DNA from: an uncultured Sphingomonas sp.
GTDB taxonomy: Bacteria > Pseudomonadota > Alphaproteobacteria > Sphingomonadales > Sphingomonadaceae
Direction of reading: 5' to 3'
Length of the DNA stretch: 64,000 nucleotides
Assembly: GCF_913062585.1 (NCBI RefSeq)
Contig: NZ_CAJXWX010000005.1
Location: 1-64,000, forward strand
This document shows, one piece after another, positions 15,640 to 26,000 of the stretch (its first letter is position 1; each line of letters opens with the position of its first letter). The position numbers and the translations under genes are program-made. The notes under the pieces are model-generated. The model was not told where the DNA came from and did no database searches. It saw nothing but the letters and a program-made list of their open reading frames with translations.

Positions 15640-17949
15640 ATGCCGGTTGAGATTTCGCGCGATCATACCAAGGTCCGCCATGCCATCCTGATGCTGTCTG
15701 CCGCCTGGGCTGTTCTGCCCATGGCGGTATCGGCGCAGCAGGCCTCCAATGCCTCGGCCGACATCCGCGTGATCGGCCACCGCGATCCCGAGGGCCTGCT
15801 GCCCGACCAGACCGAGCCCAAGGCGGTGAGCGAGGTGGCGACCGACTTCATCGTCAAGCAGGCGCCGACCCAGAACGCCTTTCAGCTCGTGAACCTGTTG
15901 CCCGGCGCGAACATCGCCTCCAGCGATCCTTACGGCCTCTCGACCAGTTCCAGCCTGACGTTGCGCGGCCTGGGCCAGGACGAGATCGGCGTGCTGATGG
16001 AGGGCGCGCCGCAGAACGATATCGGCTATTATTATGCCTATCCGTCGCAATTCGCGGATACCGAGAATCTGCGCCGGATCGCGATGGCGCCGGGATCGGT
16101 GGATATCGCCGCGCCGACCGTCGTGGGGGCGGGGGGCCTGTTGTCGCTGACGCTCGACGCCCCCAAACCGGCGCGGCAGCTGCTCGCCGACCTGGCGCTC
16201 GGTTTCTATGATCTGCGCCGCGTCTTTGTCCGGGTCGATACGGGTGAGATCGGGAATAGCGGCCTGAAGGCGTTCGTCTCCTATTCCAATACGCGCGCGG
16301 ACAATTGGCGCGGCGCGGGCTTCGATACGCGCCAGCATGTCGATGCCAAGCTGCTGCGCGAATGGGGGAATGGCAACCGCGCCAGCCTGGCCCTGTCGTA
16401 TAACGACGCCAATTCCTCGGCTTACCCAAGCCCGACGCTGGCGGAGTGGCAGGCCCAGGGGCGCGGGTTCAATTACGATACGCGTTATACGCCGGGCGAT
16501 ACCAGTTACTGGGAATTGTACCGCGCGCCGTTCCGCAACCTCTATGCTTCGGCGCCGGTCCATCTGGTGCTGAACGACCGGCTGACCTTCGACGGCACCA
16601 GCTATCTCCAGTTCGGCTATGGCAACTCGCCCTATGGCACCCAGCTGACGACGACCAACAATTTCCTGGGCGCCGAGGAACTGGCCCAGCCGATCGCCTT
16701 GCCCGGCGCGGTGGACGGGGTGGCGACGGTGCTGGGCAACTATACCGGCGACCAGATGCGTCTGGGACAGGTCGCGAGCCTGACCTTGCAGGCCGGTATC
16801 CACCGGCTGACGGCGGGGCTGTGGTTCGATTACGGCGCCGACCGGGTGACGCAGACCTATACCGCGGTCGATGCCGATGGCCGTCCCGCCGACCGCTGGG
16901 GCTATCGTGCCCGTGCGATCCGCACCGCCGATGGCCGCCTGCTCGCCTATGAGAACCAGCGCACCGTCACCGTGACGAAGAGCGTCTTCCTGGCCGACAG
17001 CATCGCGCTGACCCCGCGCCTGACGGTCGATATCGGGTTCAAGGGCGTCGATCTGCTGCGCAATGGCCGCAACTATCTGCCGGGCCCGCAGAGCCAAGTT
17101 CGCCGCGACAGTTTCGTCGCCCTGCCGCGCGCGGCCGTTCATTACGCCATCGACGACCGGCAGCAGCTGTTCGCCAACATCACCACCAATTTTCGCGCGC
17201 CCAACGAATTCACGCTGTACGACAGCTATTATGGCGGAGTCGTCTCGACCCGCGGTACCAACGCGCTCAAGAACGAATATTCGCTCTCGCAGGAACTGGG
17301 CTATCGCTATATCGGCCCCAGCCTGTCGGCGTCCGTCACCGGCTTCCACTATAAATTCCGCAATCGTCAGCTTGCGACCGTGGTCGACAGTGGCGGCGCG
17401 CTGGTCAATTCGACGCTGAATGCCGGGGGGCAGACCTCCTACGGCGTCGATGGCGAGATCGACTATCGCCCGGCCAAGGGCGTCAGCGTCTATGTCTCGG
17501 GCGAATATCTGCGCGCGCGGATCGACGACGACCTGCCGGTGGGCGCGGATTATCTGCCGACGCGGGGCAAGCGCGCGGTGTCGAGCCCGACCTTCCAGGT
17601 CGGCGGCGGCGGTACCTATGACGACGGGCTGTTGTTCGGCAGCATCGCGGGCAAATATGTCGGCCGCCAATATGCGACCTTCATGAATGACGAGAGCATA
17701 GCGGGCTATGCCACGCTGGACCTTTCGGTCGGTGTGCATCTGGCGAACTGGCTCGACGGCAAGCGGACCGACCTGCGCCTGAATGCGATCAACGTCACCA
17801 ACCCCCATGTCCTGGCGGGGGTGCAGTCGCTGACGACCAACGCCCGGGACACGGTCGGGCGAGGTGGCACGGTCATCGCGGGCAATGCGCCGACCTATTA
17901 TATCGGCGGCGGTGCGGCGGTCGTCGCCACCGTGTCGCGCGCTTTCTGA
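15640..17949 (+). CDS. TonB-dependent receptor, predicted thiamine receptor
   Basis: A 769-residue receptor with a signal peptide (ILMLSAAWAVLPMAVSAQQ), no STN domain, a plug with SSLTLRGLGQDEIGVLMEGAP and a barrel ending in VATVSRAF. The plug and N-terminus (IRVIGHRDPEGLLPDQTEPKAVSEVA) are unlike the SusC-like receptors elsewhere in this window. Control by a TPP riboswitch and co-transcription with a PnuC-type transporter and a kinase point to thiamine or a thiamine-containing compound as cargo (inference). The ATG at 15640 is chosen over an in-frame GTG at 15625 because a GAAGAGA ribosome site lies just before it. Confidence 0.87.
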   Translation: MPVEISRDHTKVRHAILMLSAAWAVLPMAVSAQQASNASADIRVIGHRDPEGLLPDQTEPKAVSEVATDFIVKQAPTQNAFQLVNLLPGANIASSDPYGLSTSSSLTLRGLGQDEIGVLMEGAPQNDIGYYYAYPSQFADTENLRRIAMAPGSVDIAAPTVVGAGGLLSLTLDAPKPARQLLADLALGFYDLRRVFVRVDTGEIGNSGLKAFVSYSNTRADNWRGAGFDTRQHVDAKLLREWGNGNRASLALSYNDANSSAYPSPTLAEWQAQGRGFNYDTRYTPGDTSYWELYRAPFRNLYASAPVHLVLNDRLTFDGTSYLQFGYGNSPYGTQLTTTNNFLGAEELAQPIALPGAVDGVATVLGNYTGDQMRLGQVASLTLQAGIHRLTAGLWFDYGADRVTQTYTAVDADGRPADRWGYRARAIRTADGRLLAYENQRTVTVTKSVFLADSIALTPRLTVDIGFKGVDLLRNGRNYLPGPQSQVRRDSFVALPRAAVHYAIDDRQQLFANITTNFRAPNEFTLYDSYYGGVVSTRGTNALKNEYSLSQELGYRYIGPSLSASVTGFHYKFRNRQLATVVDSGGALVNSTLNAGGQTSYGVDGEIDYRPAKGVSVYVSGEYLRARIDDDLPVGADYLPTRGKRAVSSPTFQVGGGGTYDDGLLFGSIAGKYVGRQYATFMNDESIAGYATLDLSVGVHLANWLDGKRTDLRLNAINVTNPHVLAGVQSLTTNARDTVGRGGTVIAGNAPTYYIGGGAAVVATVSRAF

Positions 17950-17951
17950 GC

Positions 17952-19109
17952 ATGAGCGGCGCGGGCGATCCGGCCGGGGAACACCGGGTCCATGGCATGG
18001 GGCTGGCCATGGAGGCCCCCACCTGGCCGGCGATCACGCGCGACGAAGCGGCGGCAGTGCTGGCCCGTTTTCCGGGCCATGCCGCGATCGAGGCGCTGCA
18101 CTGGCATTCGCCGCGCCCCTTTTCCGCCGCGACGCTGATCCGGACGAGCGATGGCGTGCTGTTGCTGAAACGGCATGACCGCCGGGTGCGCAGCGTTGCG
18201 GGACTGGCCGAGGAGCATCGCTTCATCGCCCATCTCGCGGCGGCCGGAATGCCGGTGCCCGAACTGCTGCGCACCGGAGAGGGGGCGAGTGCGGTCGCGT
18301 TGGGCGAAGGGACCTATGAGCTGCACCGTCAGGCGCCGGGGGAAGACCTGTATCGGGACCAGCCGTCCTGGACGCCGTTTCGATCCCACGACCATGCCGT
18401 CGCGGCCGGGGCCGCACTGGCCCGGCTGCACCGGGCCGCGCATGGCTTTGACGCCCCCGCGCGCGCCGTGCAGCCGCTGGTCGCGAGTTTCTCCATTCTG
18501 TCGGCCACCGATCCGCTGGCGGCGGTCGAAGCCTATGTCGACGCACGCCCCGCACTGGCGGCGTTTCTGGCGAAACGACCATGGCGGCGGCCATTGGCGT
18601 CGCTCTTCGCCGCATGGGGCGAAGGACTGGCGCCGCGCCTCGCCCATCAAACGCCCTTGTGGACCCATAATGACTGGCATCCCTCCAACCTGCTCTGGAC
18701 GGCGGACGGCGGGGTCGCGACCATATTCGATTTCGGGCTCGCCGACCGGACCTGTGCGGTCCACGATCTGGCCACCGCGATCGAGCGGACCGCCTTTGCC
18801 TGGCTGGCGCTGGGGGAAGGTCGGGACGATGCCATCGCCGACCCCGCCGCCGCCCTGGCCCTGATCGCGGGCTATGAGCGGATCAGCCCGCTCGATGCCG
18901 TGACGAAGGTGGCGGTCGTCCGGCTCCTGCCCTTGGTCCATATCGAATTCGCCTTGTCCGAGATCGACTATTTCGCGGGGGTCGTCGACGATCCCGACGC
19001 GGCCTTGCTGGCATGGGACGGGTATCTTCTGGGCCATGCGGCATGGTTTCAGTCCATGGCCGGGCGCGATTTCCTCGCTCGCCTGCGCGAGGGGCTGGGC
19101 CTGTCATGA
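17952..19109 (+). CDS. APH-fold phosphotransferase, predicted thiamine kinase
   Basis: A 385-residue aminoglycoside/choline-kinase-fold enzyme. The nucleotide lysine lies in GVLLLKRH (about 73), the catalytic loop is H239-N-D241-WHPSN246 and the metal motif is D260-F-G. The gene begins two bases after the receptor stop and overlaps the next gene by four bases. In a TPP-riboswitch operon next to a thiamine transporter, phosphorylation of imported thiamine (ThiK-like, trapping it as thiamine phosphate) is the simplest role; choline or another alcohol is the alternative. It is longer at the N-terminus than E. coli ThiK. Confidence 0.85.
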   Translation: MSGAGDPAGEHRVHGMGLAMEAPTWPAITRDEAAAVLARFPGHAAIEALHWHSPRPFSAATLIRTSDGVLLLKRHDRRVRSVAGLAEEHRFIAHLAAAGMPVPELLRTGEGASAVALGEGTYELHRQAPGEDLYRDQPSWTPFRSHDHAVAAGAALARLHRAAHGFDAPARAVQPLVASFSILSATDPLAAVEAYVDARPALAAFLAKRPWRRPLASLFAAWGEGLAPRLAHQTPLWTHNDWHPSNLLWTADGGVATIFDFGLADRTCAVHDLATAIERTAFAWLALGEGRDDAIADPAAALALIAGYERISPLDAVTKVAVVRLLPLVHIEFALSEIDYFAGVVDDPDAALLAWDGYLLGHAAWFQSMAGRDFLARLREGLGLS

Positions 19110-19666
19110 CGCCGCTGGAGATCGCGGCGGTCGCCATCAGCTTTCTGGCGATCTGGCTGACGGCGCGGCGCAACATGCTGTGCTGGCCACTGAACCTCGT
19201 CGCCTGCGCGCTTTACTTCAAGCTGTTCCTGGACGTGCGGCTTTATGCCGACATGGCGTTGCAGGCGGTCTTCGCCCTCGGCATCGCCTATGGCTGGATC
19301 GTCTGGCGCCGCAGCAGGGCCGACACCGGCGCGGTCGTCGTGAAGCCCTTGTCCCGCACCAAGGCCGTGGCGGGACTGATGACGGGCGCGCTGGGGGCGC
19401 TGGCCATCGGGTGGTTCACCAGCCGCCATACCGATGCGACGCTGCCCTGGCTGGACGCGACGCTCAGCAGCTTCAGCCTCGTCGCGCAATATTGGACCGC
19501 GCGGCGGCACCGGGAGAACTGGCTGCTCTGGATCGCGGTCGACATCGTCTATGTGGGCATGTTCATCTTCAAGGGCCTGATGCCGACCGCAGCGCTGTAC
19601 GCGGTGATGATCGGGCTTGCGGTCATCGGCTATCGGGACTGGCGGCGCGATGCTCCTGCCGTGTGA
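19106..19666 (+). CDS. pnuT: PnuC-family transporter, predicted thiamine transporter PnuT
   Basis: A 186-residue membrane protein with about seven helices and the PnuC-family W-rich pattern: RRNMLCWPLNLVACALYFKLF, AYGWIVWRR and ENWLLWIAVDIVYVGMF. The family moves vitamins by facilitated diffusion and relies on phosphorylation for trapping; PnuC takes nicotinamide riboside, PnuT takes thiamine. The riboswitch and kinase favour thiamine. The ATG at 19106 overlaps the kinase TGA (ATGA) and removes a 31-codon upstream extension that reads through the kinase end. Confidence 0.88.
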   Translation: MTPLEIAAVAISFLAIWLTARRNMLCWPLNLVACALYFKLFLDVRLYADMALQAVFALGIAYGWIVWRRSRADTGAVVVKPLSRTKAVAGLMTGALGALAIGWFTSRHTDATLPWLDATLSSFSLVAQYWTARRHRENWLLWIAVDIVYVGMFIFKGLMPTAALYAVMIGLAVIGYRDWRRDAPAV

Positions 19667-19675
19667 AATCCGCCC

Positions 19676-20329
19676 TTAGACCACCCGGACATCCGCCTCG
19701 CGGAACAGCGCCTCCGCTTCGTCGATCGTCGTCCCGCCCTGTATTGGCATGCCGATCGCCCGCGCGTGTTCCTTCAGGATCACCGCCTCGAAACCTTCGC
19801 GCCGGGCATCGAGGGCCGACCACGCGACGCAAAAGTCATAGGCCAGTCCGACGAAGACGCAGCGCCGAACCTGCTTGTCGCGCAGATAGCCCGCCAGGCC
19901 CGTCCGCGTCGTCCGGTCATTCTCGAAAAAGGCGGAATAGGAATCCACCGCCGGGTTATAGCCTTTCCGGATGATGAGGTCGGCGCGGTCGATCGCGGCC
20001 TGCACGAGGGGATGAAATGCGGCGCCCGCCGTCCCCTGGATGCAGTGATCGGGCCACAGGACCTGCTCGCCATAAGGCATCGTCACCCGGTCGAAGGGTT
20101 GCCGGTCGGGATGGCTGCTAGCGAAAGACAGGTGCCCTGCGGGGTGCCAGTCCTGCGTGACGACGACATGCCGGAAGCGCAGGGCCAGCGCGCCGATCCC
20201 CGCCATGATCTCGTCCCCTCCCGCCACGGCCAATGCGCCGCCGGGGCAGAAATCATTCTGCGGATCGACGATGATAAGGGCGTCCGACCCGGTGAAGGTC
20301 TCTTCTGCTGTGAACGGCTCGATGCCCAT
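19676..20329 (-). CDS. pncA: Nicotinamidase
   Basis: A 217-residue isochorismatase-fold hydrolase with the full PncA set: D22 in VDPQNDF, metal ligands D60, H62 and H66 in QDWHPAGHLSF, K122 in IRKGYNP and nucleophile C167 in GLAYDFCV. It converts nicotinamide to nicotinate for NAD recycling in the cytoplasm. It lies 90 bp downstream of the RND operon in the same direction and ends nine bases from the convergent pnuT gene. It may be its own unit or a distal part of the efflux transcript. Confidence 0.93.
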   Translation of the reverse strand: MGIEPFTAEETFTGSDALIIVDPQNDFCPGGALAVAGGDEIMAGIGALALRFRHVVVTQDWHPAGHLSFASSHPDRQPFDRVTMPYGEQVLWPDHCIQGTAGAAFHPLVQAAIDRADLIIRKGYNPAVDSYSAFFENDRTTRTGLAGYLRDKQVRRCVFVGLAYDFCVAWSALDARREGFEAVILKEHARAIGMPIQGGTTIDEAEALFREADVRVV

Positions 20330-20419
20330 CCCCGTCTCCCTTGCAAGCCGACGCGCTTTAGGACGACCGGCACCCGATGGCCAGCGTCGACAGGACAGGG
20401 CAATGGCAGCGCCGGATGC

Positions 20420-21838
20420 CTAGCGGTCCTGGGACGGGGCGCCCCCCAGTGCCTTCACCAGCGCGATGCTGGCGCGCGCCCGGTCGGTCTCGACGCCGAT
20501 CAGCGTGCGCTGCGCATCGAGCGCGGCGGTCTGTGCGGTGACGACCTCCAGATAGTCGGACGCGCCGTCGCGATAGCGGGTCAGGGCCAGGTCGCTGGTC
20601 CGTGCCGCCGCCTGCGCCGCATCGCGTTGGTCGACCGCCTGGGCCGCCAGATAGCGGTTGGCGGCCAGCGCATCCTCGGCCTGGCGGAAGGCGGTGAGGA
20701 CGGTCGTGCGATAGGCGGCGGCCAGCTCGTCATATTGCGCGCGCGACAGGCGGACCTGGGCGTGACGGCGCCCACCGTCGAACAGCGTCAACAGGCTGGT
20801 GACCGGGCCCAGGCCCCAGAAACTGTTCGGTGCGGACAGCAGCGATCCGTTGGTGCTCTGCCACCCGCCCGACAGGCCGAGCGTCAGCGAGGGGAAGAAG
20901 GCGGCGCGCGCCACCCCGATCCGCGCATTCGCGGCATAGAGCCGCCGCTCCGCCGCCGCGATATCGGGGCGGCGCTGTAGTAGTTCGGACGGCGTACCGG
21001 CGGGAACGGGGGGCGCCAGCGGCGGCTGGACCCGGGGCGCGATCGTGAAGTCGGACGCGGTCGCCCCGGTCAGCGCCGCGATCTCATGCTCGGTCGCGGC
21101 GCGCGCATTGGCGATGGCAGAGATCTGCGCCCGCGCATTGGCCAGCACGGTACGCGCGCGGTTGACGTCGATGCCGGAGACGATGCCGCCGTCATGGCGC
21201 GTCACCGTCAGGTCATAGGCGCGACCGAACGCCTCGGCCGAGCGCTGCAGCAGGTCGGCCTGCGCATCCAGGCCTCGCAGGCGGGCATAGGCGTCCGCCA
21301 CCGCCGCCTGAAGGCTGAGCCGGGCGGAGGCGAGGTCCGCGCCGCTGGCCACGACTTCCGCGCGCGACGCCTTCACGCCGTCGCGGATGCGGCCCCAGAG
21401 ATCGACCTCGTAACTGAGCGAGCCGCCGAGCACGACATTGTCATAGGTGACGGCACTGCCCTGGCTGAGCGGTCGATCGGCCGACACGCGCTGGCGCCCT
21501 GCCTGTCCGTTGACGCCGACCTGCGGGAACAGGCCCGACTGGTCGATCCGCGCCTCTGCCTGTGCGGCATCATAGCGGGCGAGCGCATCGGCCAGCGTCG
21601 GGCTGGCGCGTTCGGCACGATCTTCTAAGTCGTTCAGCACCGGGTCGCCGAACGCGATCCACCAGGGCCCGCGCGGCTGGCCGTCGAGCGGGGTGGCGGC
21701 GGTCCATCCTGGCGGTGTCGCCGTTTCCTTGAAGGCGGGCGGTACGGTGCTTACTGGCGGGTGATAGGCGGGCGCCAACGAGCACCCCGCCAGCGCCAGT
21801 GCCAGCACGATCGGGGCGGCGAGCGGTTCAGCCCGCAT
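20420..21838 (-). CDS. RND efflux outer-membrane lipoprotein (NodT/OprM type)
   Basis: A 472-residue outer-membrane channel subunit. The start at 21838 gives a lipoprotein signal with lipobox LALAGC, followed by two OEP repeats with long helices (DLEDRAERASPTLADALARYDAAQAEARI; AEVVASGADLASARLSLQAAVADAYARLRGL) and the mid-chain LLQRRPDIAAAERRLYAANARIGVARAAFFPSL typical of this family. It completes a tripartite pump. Its start lies inside the end of the adaptor gene (11-bp overlap). Confidence 0.92.
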   Translation of the reverse strand: MRAEPLAAPIVLALALAGCSLAPAYHPPVSTVPPAFKETATPPGWTAATPLDGQPRGPWWIAFGDPVLNDLEDRAERASPTLADALARYDAAQAEARIDQSGLFPQVGVNGQAGRQRVSADRPLSQGSAVTYDNVVLGGSLSYEVDLWGRIRDGVKASRAEVVASGADLASARLSLQAAVADAYARLRGLDAQADLLQRSAEAFGRAYDLTVTRHDGGIVSGIDVNRARTVLANARAQISAIANARAATEHEIAALTGATASDFTIAPRVQPPLAPPVPAGTPSELLQRRPDIAAAERRLYAANARIGVARAAFFPSLTLGLSGGWQSTNGSLLSAPNSFWGLGPVTSLLTLFDGGRRHAQVRLSRAQYDELAAAYRTTVLTAFRQAEDALAANRYLAAQAVDQRDAAQAAARTSDLALTRYRDGASDYLEVVTAQTAALDAQRTLIGVETDRARASIALVKALGGAPSQDR

Positions 21839-23042
21839 GGTCGCTCTTCCCGCCCGGCGCGGTGGCGGACTGAATGCGGACCCGGTCGCCGCTGCGGATC
21901 GCATCGGGCGGCGAGTCGACCACGGCGTCTCCCGCAGCCAGCCCCTTGGAAATGACGACGGTCTTGCCCTGGTCGCTGGCGATCGTCACCGGCTTCACCG
22001 TCACGCGCCCGCCGCGATCGACCACCGCGACGCTCGGCCCATCATTGCCATAGAGGATCGCACTGCCGGGCAGGATCAGGCCGTTGCCGCCGCCCGCCCC
22101 GACATGAAAGGCGACCTGGGCATAGGCGCCGGGTTTCAGTGCACCGTCGGGATTGGCGGCCTGCAGCTCGACCAGGACGGCACCCGACTGCGCATCGACG
22201 GCTTGCGCGCTGCGCACCAGCGTCGCGGGGAAGCTGGCTTGCGGATATTCGGGCACGGACAGGGTCGCCGCCATGCCGGGATGCACCTGCGCCGAATAGC
22301 CCTGCGGCACGCGGACATAGATGCGCATCCGGCGCACGTCGGAAATGGTGAAGAGCGGCTGAGCGGCGGCGTTTCCGGCGACGACCAGCTGGCCGATCTG
22401 CGCGGCGCGGCTGGTGACGACGCCGGCGAAGGGCGCGCGCAGCCGGGTGAAGTCCTGCAACGCCTGCAACCGGCGGACATTGGCGAGCGAGGCCTTGGCC
22501 AGCGCCGATTTGGCGGCGAGGTCGCCCGATTTCTCGTCCGCCTCCTGCCGCGACACCGCGTCCTTGGCGAGCATGGTGTTCCACCGCGTCGCGGTCGAGG
22601 CGGCGAGATTGCGGTTGGCGAGCGCGGTCTGATAATCGGCCTGCGCCTGGGCAAGCTGCTGGTCCACCTCCGGCGCGTCGAGGATGGCGAGCGTCTGGCC
22701 GGTCTGCACATGGTCGCCGATATCGGCCAGCCAGCGGCGGACATAGCCATTGGTGCGCGCATAGATGGCCGCGCTGTTCAGCGCCTGGATATTGCCGGGC
22801 AGTACCAGCGCATTGCTGTCGCCGCCGGCTTTGGGCCGGACCACCGCGACGCTGGGCAGGGCGGTTTCGGCCGCCGTGCTGTCGAGCACGCGGTTCGCGT
22901 TCATCCGGTTCGCGGTGCCGAACCCGACGACGGCGATCGCGAGCACGGCGGCGCCGATGCCGACCTTCTTCATGGTGCCGGGGCTTGGGGCGGCCGCCTC
23001 TGCCTCGGCGGAGAGCGACTTGATATCGGTCTGGTCAGACAT
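21828..23042 (-). CDS. RND efflux periplasmic adaptor (HlyD/MFP family)
   Basis: A 404-residue membrane-fusion protein: a short cytoplasmic start, one membrane helix (VGIGAAVLAIAVVGFGTA), a lipoyl half-motif (GYVRRWLADIGDHVQTGQTLAIL), an alpha-hairpin with QQLAQAQADYQTALANRN, and beta-barrel and membrane-proximal domains (FAGVVTSRAAQIGQLV; PQGYSAQVHPGM). The ATG at 23042 lies within the last codons of the pump gene (8-bp overlap) and discards a proline-rich upstream extension. It bridges pump and outer-membrane channel. Confidence 0.92.
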   Translation of the reverse strand: MSDQTDIKSLSAEAEAAAPSPGTMKKVGIGAAVLAIAVVGFGTANRMNANRVLDSTAAETALPSVAVVRPKAGGDSNALVLPGNIQALNSAAIYARTNGYVRRWLADIGDHVQTGQTLAILDAPEVDQQLAQAQADYQTALANRNLAASTATRWNTMLAKDAVSRQEADEKSGDLAAKSALAKASLANVRRLQALQDFTRLRAPFAGVVTSRAAQIGQLVVAGNAAAQPLFTISDVRRMRIYVRVPQGYSAQVHPGMAATLSVPEYPQASFPATLVRSAQAVDAQSGAVLVELQAANPDGALKPGAYAQVAFHVGAGGGNGLILPGSAILYGNDGPSVAVVDRGGRVTVKPVTIASDQGKTVVISKGLAAGDAVVDSPPDAIRSGDRVRIQSATAPGGKSDHAG

Positions 23043-26000
23043 GGCTGGGCTGGATTTCCACGGAAGGGGAAGGGGCCACGGCGCGCTTGCGGTGGACGAA
23101 GGCGAAGATGGTCGGGACGAAGAACAGGGTGGCGATGGTGGCACAGACCAGGCCGCCGATCACCGCGCGGCCGAGCGGCGCATTCTGCTCGCCGCCATCG
23201 CCCAGGCCCAGCGCCATCGGCGCCATGCCGATGATCATGGCAAGCGCGGTCATCAGCACGGGGCGGAACCGGACCATCCCGGCCTGCAGCGCCGCTTGCG
23301 TCGCATCGCCCAGCGCGGCGAGCTGTTCGCGCGCGAAGCTGACCACCAGGATCGAATTGGCCGTCGCGACCCCCATGCACATGATCGCGCCGGTCAGGGC
23401 GGGCACGGACAGGGTCGTGCCGGTGGTGAACAGCATCCACACGATCCCGGCAAGGGCGGCGGGCAGGGCGGTGATGATGACGAACGGGTCGACCCAGCTC
23501 TGGAAATTGACGACGATCAGCAGATATATCAGCACGATCGCCCCGAGCAGGCCGAAGCCGAGCCCGGCAAAGGCGGTGTTCATCGTGGCATATTGGCCGC
23601 GGATCGTGACGCTGGCGCCCTTGGGCAGCTGTCCCGAGAGCGAGGCGATGGCCCGCTGCACGTCCCCCGTCACCGCACCCAGGTCGCGTCCCTGCGTCGC
23701 TGCATAGATGTCGAGCACCGGCTGGATGTTGTAATGCGAGACGACGGGCAGCGTGCTCGAGCGATGGATCGCCGCGACGCCGCCCAGCGGCTGCGGCGTA
23801 CCCGCGCTCGCGCCGGAGACGGGGACATTGGCCAGGTCGCTCATGGATCCTACCAGATATTCGGGCGCCTGCGCGACGACCGGATAGGACACACCCGACT
23901 TCGGATCGACGAAGAACACCGGCGCGGACTGCGACGTGCCCGCCAGCGAGCTGGACAGGCTGGTCGTCACGTCGTGCTCGGTCAGCCCGTACTGGCCGAT
24001 GCGCGAGCGATCGACATCGACGTCGAGCTGGGGCGAGCGACCCGGCTGCTGGATGCGCGCATCCGCCAGGCCGGGGATGGTCGCGACCTTGGCGAGCAGC
24101 TTCTGCGCATAGGCGCGGTTCGCGTCCATGTCCTTGCCGCTGATCTGGATGTCGATGGGCGCGGGCGCACCGAAGTTCAGGATCTGGCTGGTGATGTCGG
24201 CGGGCAGGAAGGCGAAGCTGGTGCCGGGGAAGCGACGCGGCAGCTCGCGGCGCAGCGTCGCCACGATCTCGTCGGTCGGGCGATGCGTCTCGGTCAGCGT
24301 GATCAGGATGTCGCCGTCCTGCGGACCGATCGTGCCGCTATTGTTGTAGACCGTGTTGATCGAGCTGACCGGCAGGCCGATATTGTCGGCGACCGAGGCG
24401 ATCTGCCCGGCCGGTGCCATCTGGCGCACGGCGCGGGTAATATCCTGGAAGCGCGCGGCGCTGTCCTCGATCCGGGCGCCGACCGGTACGCGGACATGCA
24501 TCGCGATCTGCCCCGAATCGACATTGGGAAAGAAGTTGCGGCCGAGCATCGGTATCAGCGCGAAGGACAGCAGCACGACCGCCAGGAAGCCCAGCAGGAA
24601 AGGCTTGCGCGCGCCCAGCGCCCGCTGGAGCAGCCCGGCATAGGCCATGCGGACCCGCTCGAACCGCATTTCGAAGCCGCGCTGGAAGCGGACCAGCGGA
24701 TTGCGCGATGTGGGCGAGCCCGCCAGATGCTCGTCCTCGCCCGGCGCGTGGGGCTTGAGCAGATACATGGCGAGCGTCGGCACCAGCGTGCGCGACAGGA
24801 CGAAGGACGCGATCATCGCGAACACGACCGACAGCGCCATCGGCACGAACAGGAACCCGGCGACGCCGGGCAGGAAGAACATCGGCACGAACACGATGCA
24901 GATGCACAGCAGCGAGACGAAGGCGGGCGTGACGATCTGCGCCGCGCCGTCCAGGATCGCCTCCATCACGCCCTTGCCCTGTTCGAGGTGCCAGTTGATA
25001 TTCTCGATCGTCACCGTCGCATCGTCGACCAGGATGCCGACCGCCAGCGCCAGGCCGCCCAGCGTCATCACGTTCAGCGTCTGGCCGAAGGCGGCGAGCG
25101 CCGCGACGGCGGCGAGCACCGCCAGCGGGATCGACAGGGCGATGATGACCGTCGACCGCCACGATCCCAGGAACAGCAGGATCATCAGGCTGGTCAGTGC
25201 GGCGGCGATCGCGCCTTCCTGCACCACGCCGACCACCGCGCCCTTCACGAACAGCGACTGGTCGCCGATGGGCAGCACCTTCAGCGTGTCGGGCAGGGTG
25301 GCGGCGATGGAGGGCAGCTTGTCCTTCACCCCCTGGACGATCGCCAATGTCGAGGTCGCGCCGTTCTTCAGCACGGTCAACAGCACCGAGCGGTTGCCCT
25401 CGACATGCACCACATTCTGCTGCGGCCCGCTGCCGTCGCGGACATGGGCGACGTCGCGCATATAGATGGTCGCGCCGTTGACTACCTTGACCGGCAGGTC
25501 GTTGAGCGCGTCGATCGTGTCGGGCGCGTTGTTCAGGCGGACGCTATACTGGGTCGGCCCGATCTTGACGAAGCCCGCCGGGTTGATCTGGTTCTGCGCG
25601 GCGATGGCGTTGCCGACATCCTGCGCCGACAGCCCCTTGGACTGGAGCGCCAGCGGGTCGATGTCGATCTGCACCTGCCGCTGCTTGCCGCCGGACGGAT
25701 AGGGCATGGCAAGGCCCGGCACCGTGACCAGGGGCGGGCGGATCTGGTTCTGTCCCAGGTCGAACAATTGCTGTTCGGACAGCCCCTTGCCCGACAGCGC
25801 GAGCTGCAGGATCGGCACGGTCGAGGCGGAATAGTTGAGGATCAGCGGCGGCGTCGTGCCCGGCGGCAGCTGGCGCAGGATGGTCTGCGACACCGACGTC
25901 ACCTGCGCGGTGGCGGTGCGGATGTCGGCGCCCGGCTGGAAATAGATCTTCACCACGCCGACGCCCTGCAGCGACTGGCTCTCGACATGCTCGATATCGT

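Noticed and set aside
15490..17808. 772-codon minus-strand frame opposite the thiamine receptor
   Set aside because: Mirror frame of a high-GC gene; Arg/Gln/Asp-rich composition without domains, and it runs through the riboswitch.
19106..20329. Idea that the PnuC-type transporter and nicotinamidase form one NAD-salvage unit
   Set aside because: They are convergent, and the transporter is in the TPP-riboswitch operon, which argues for thiamine.
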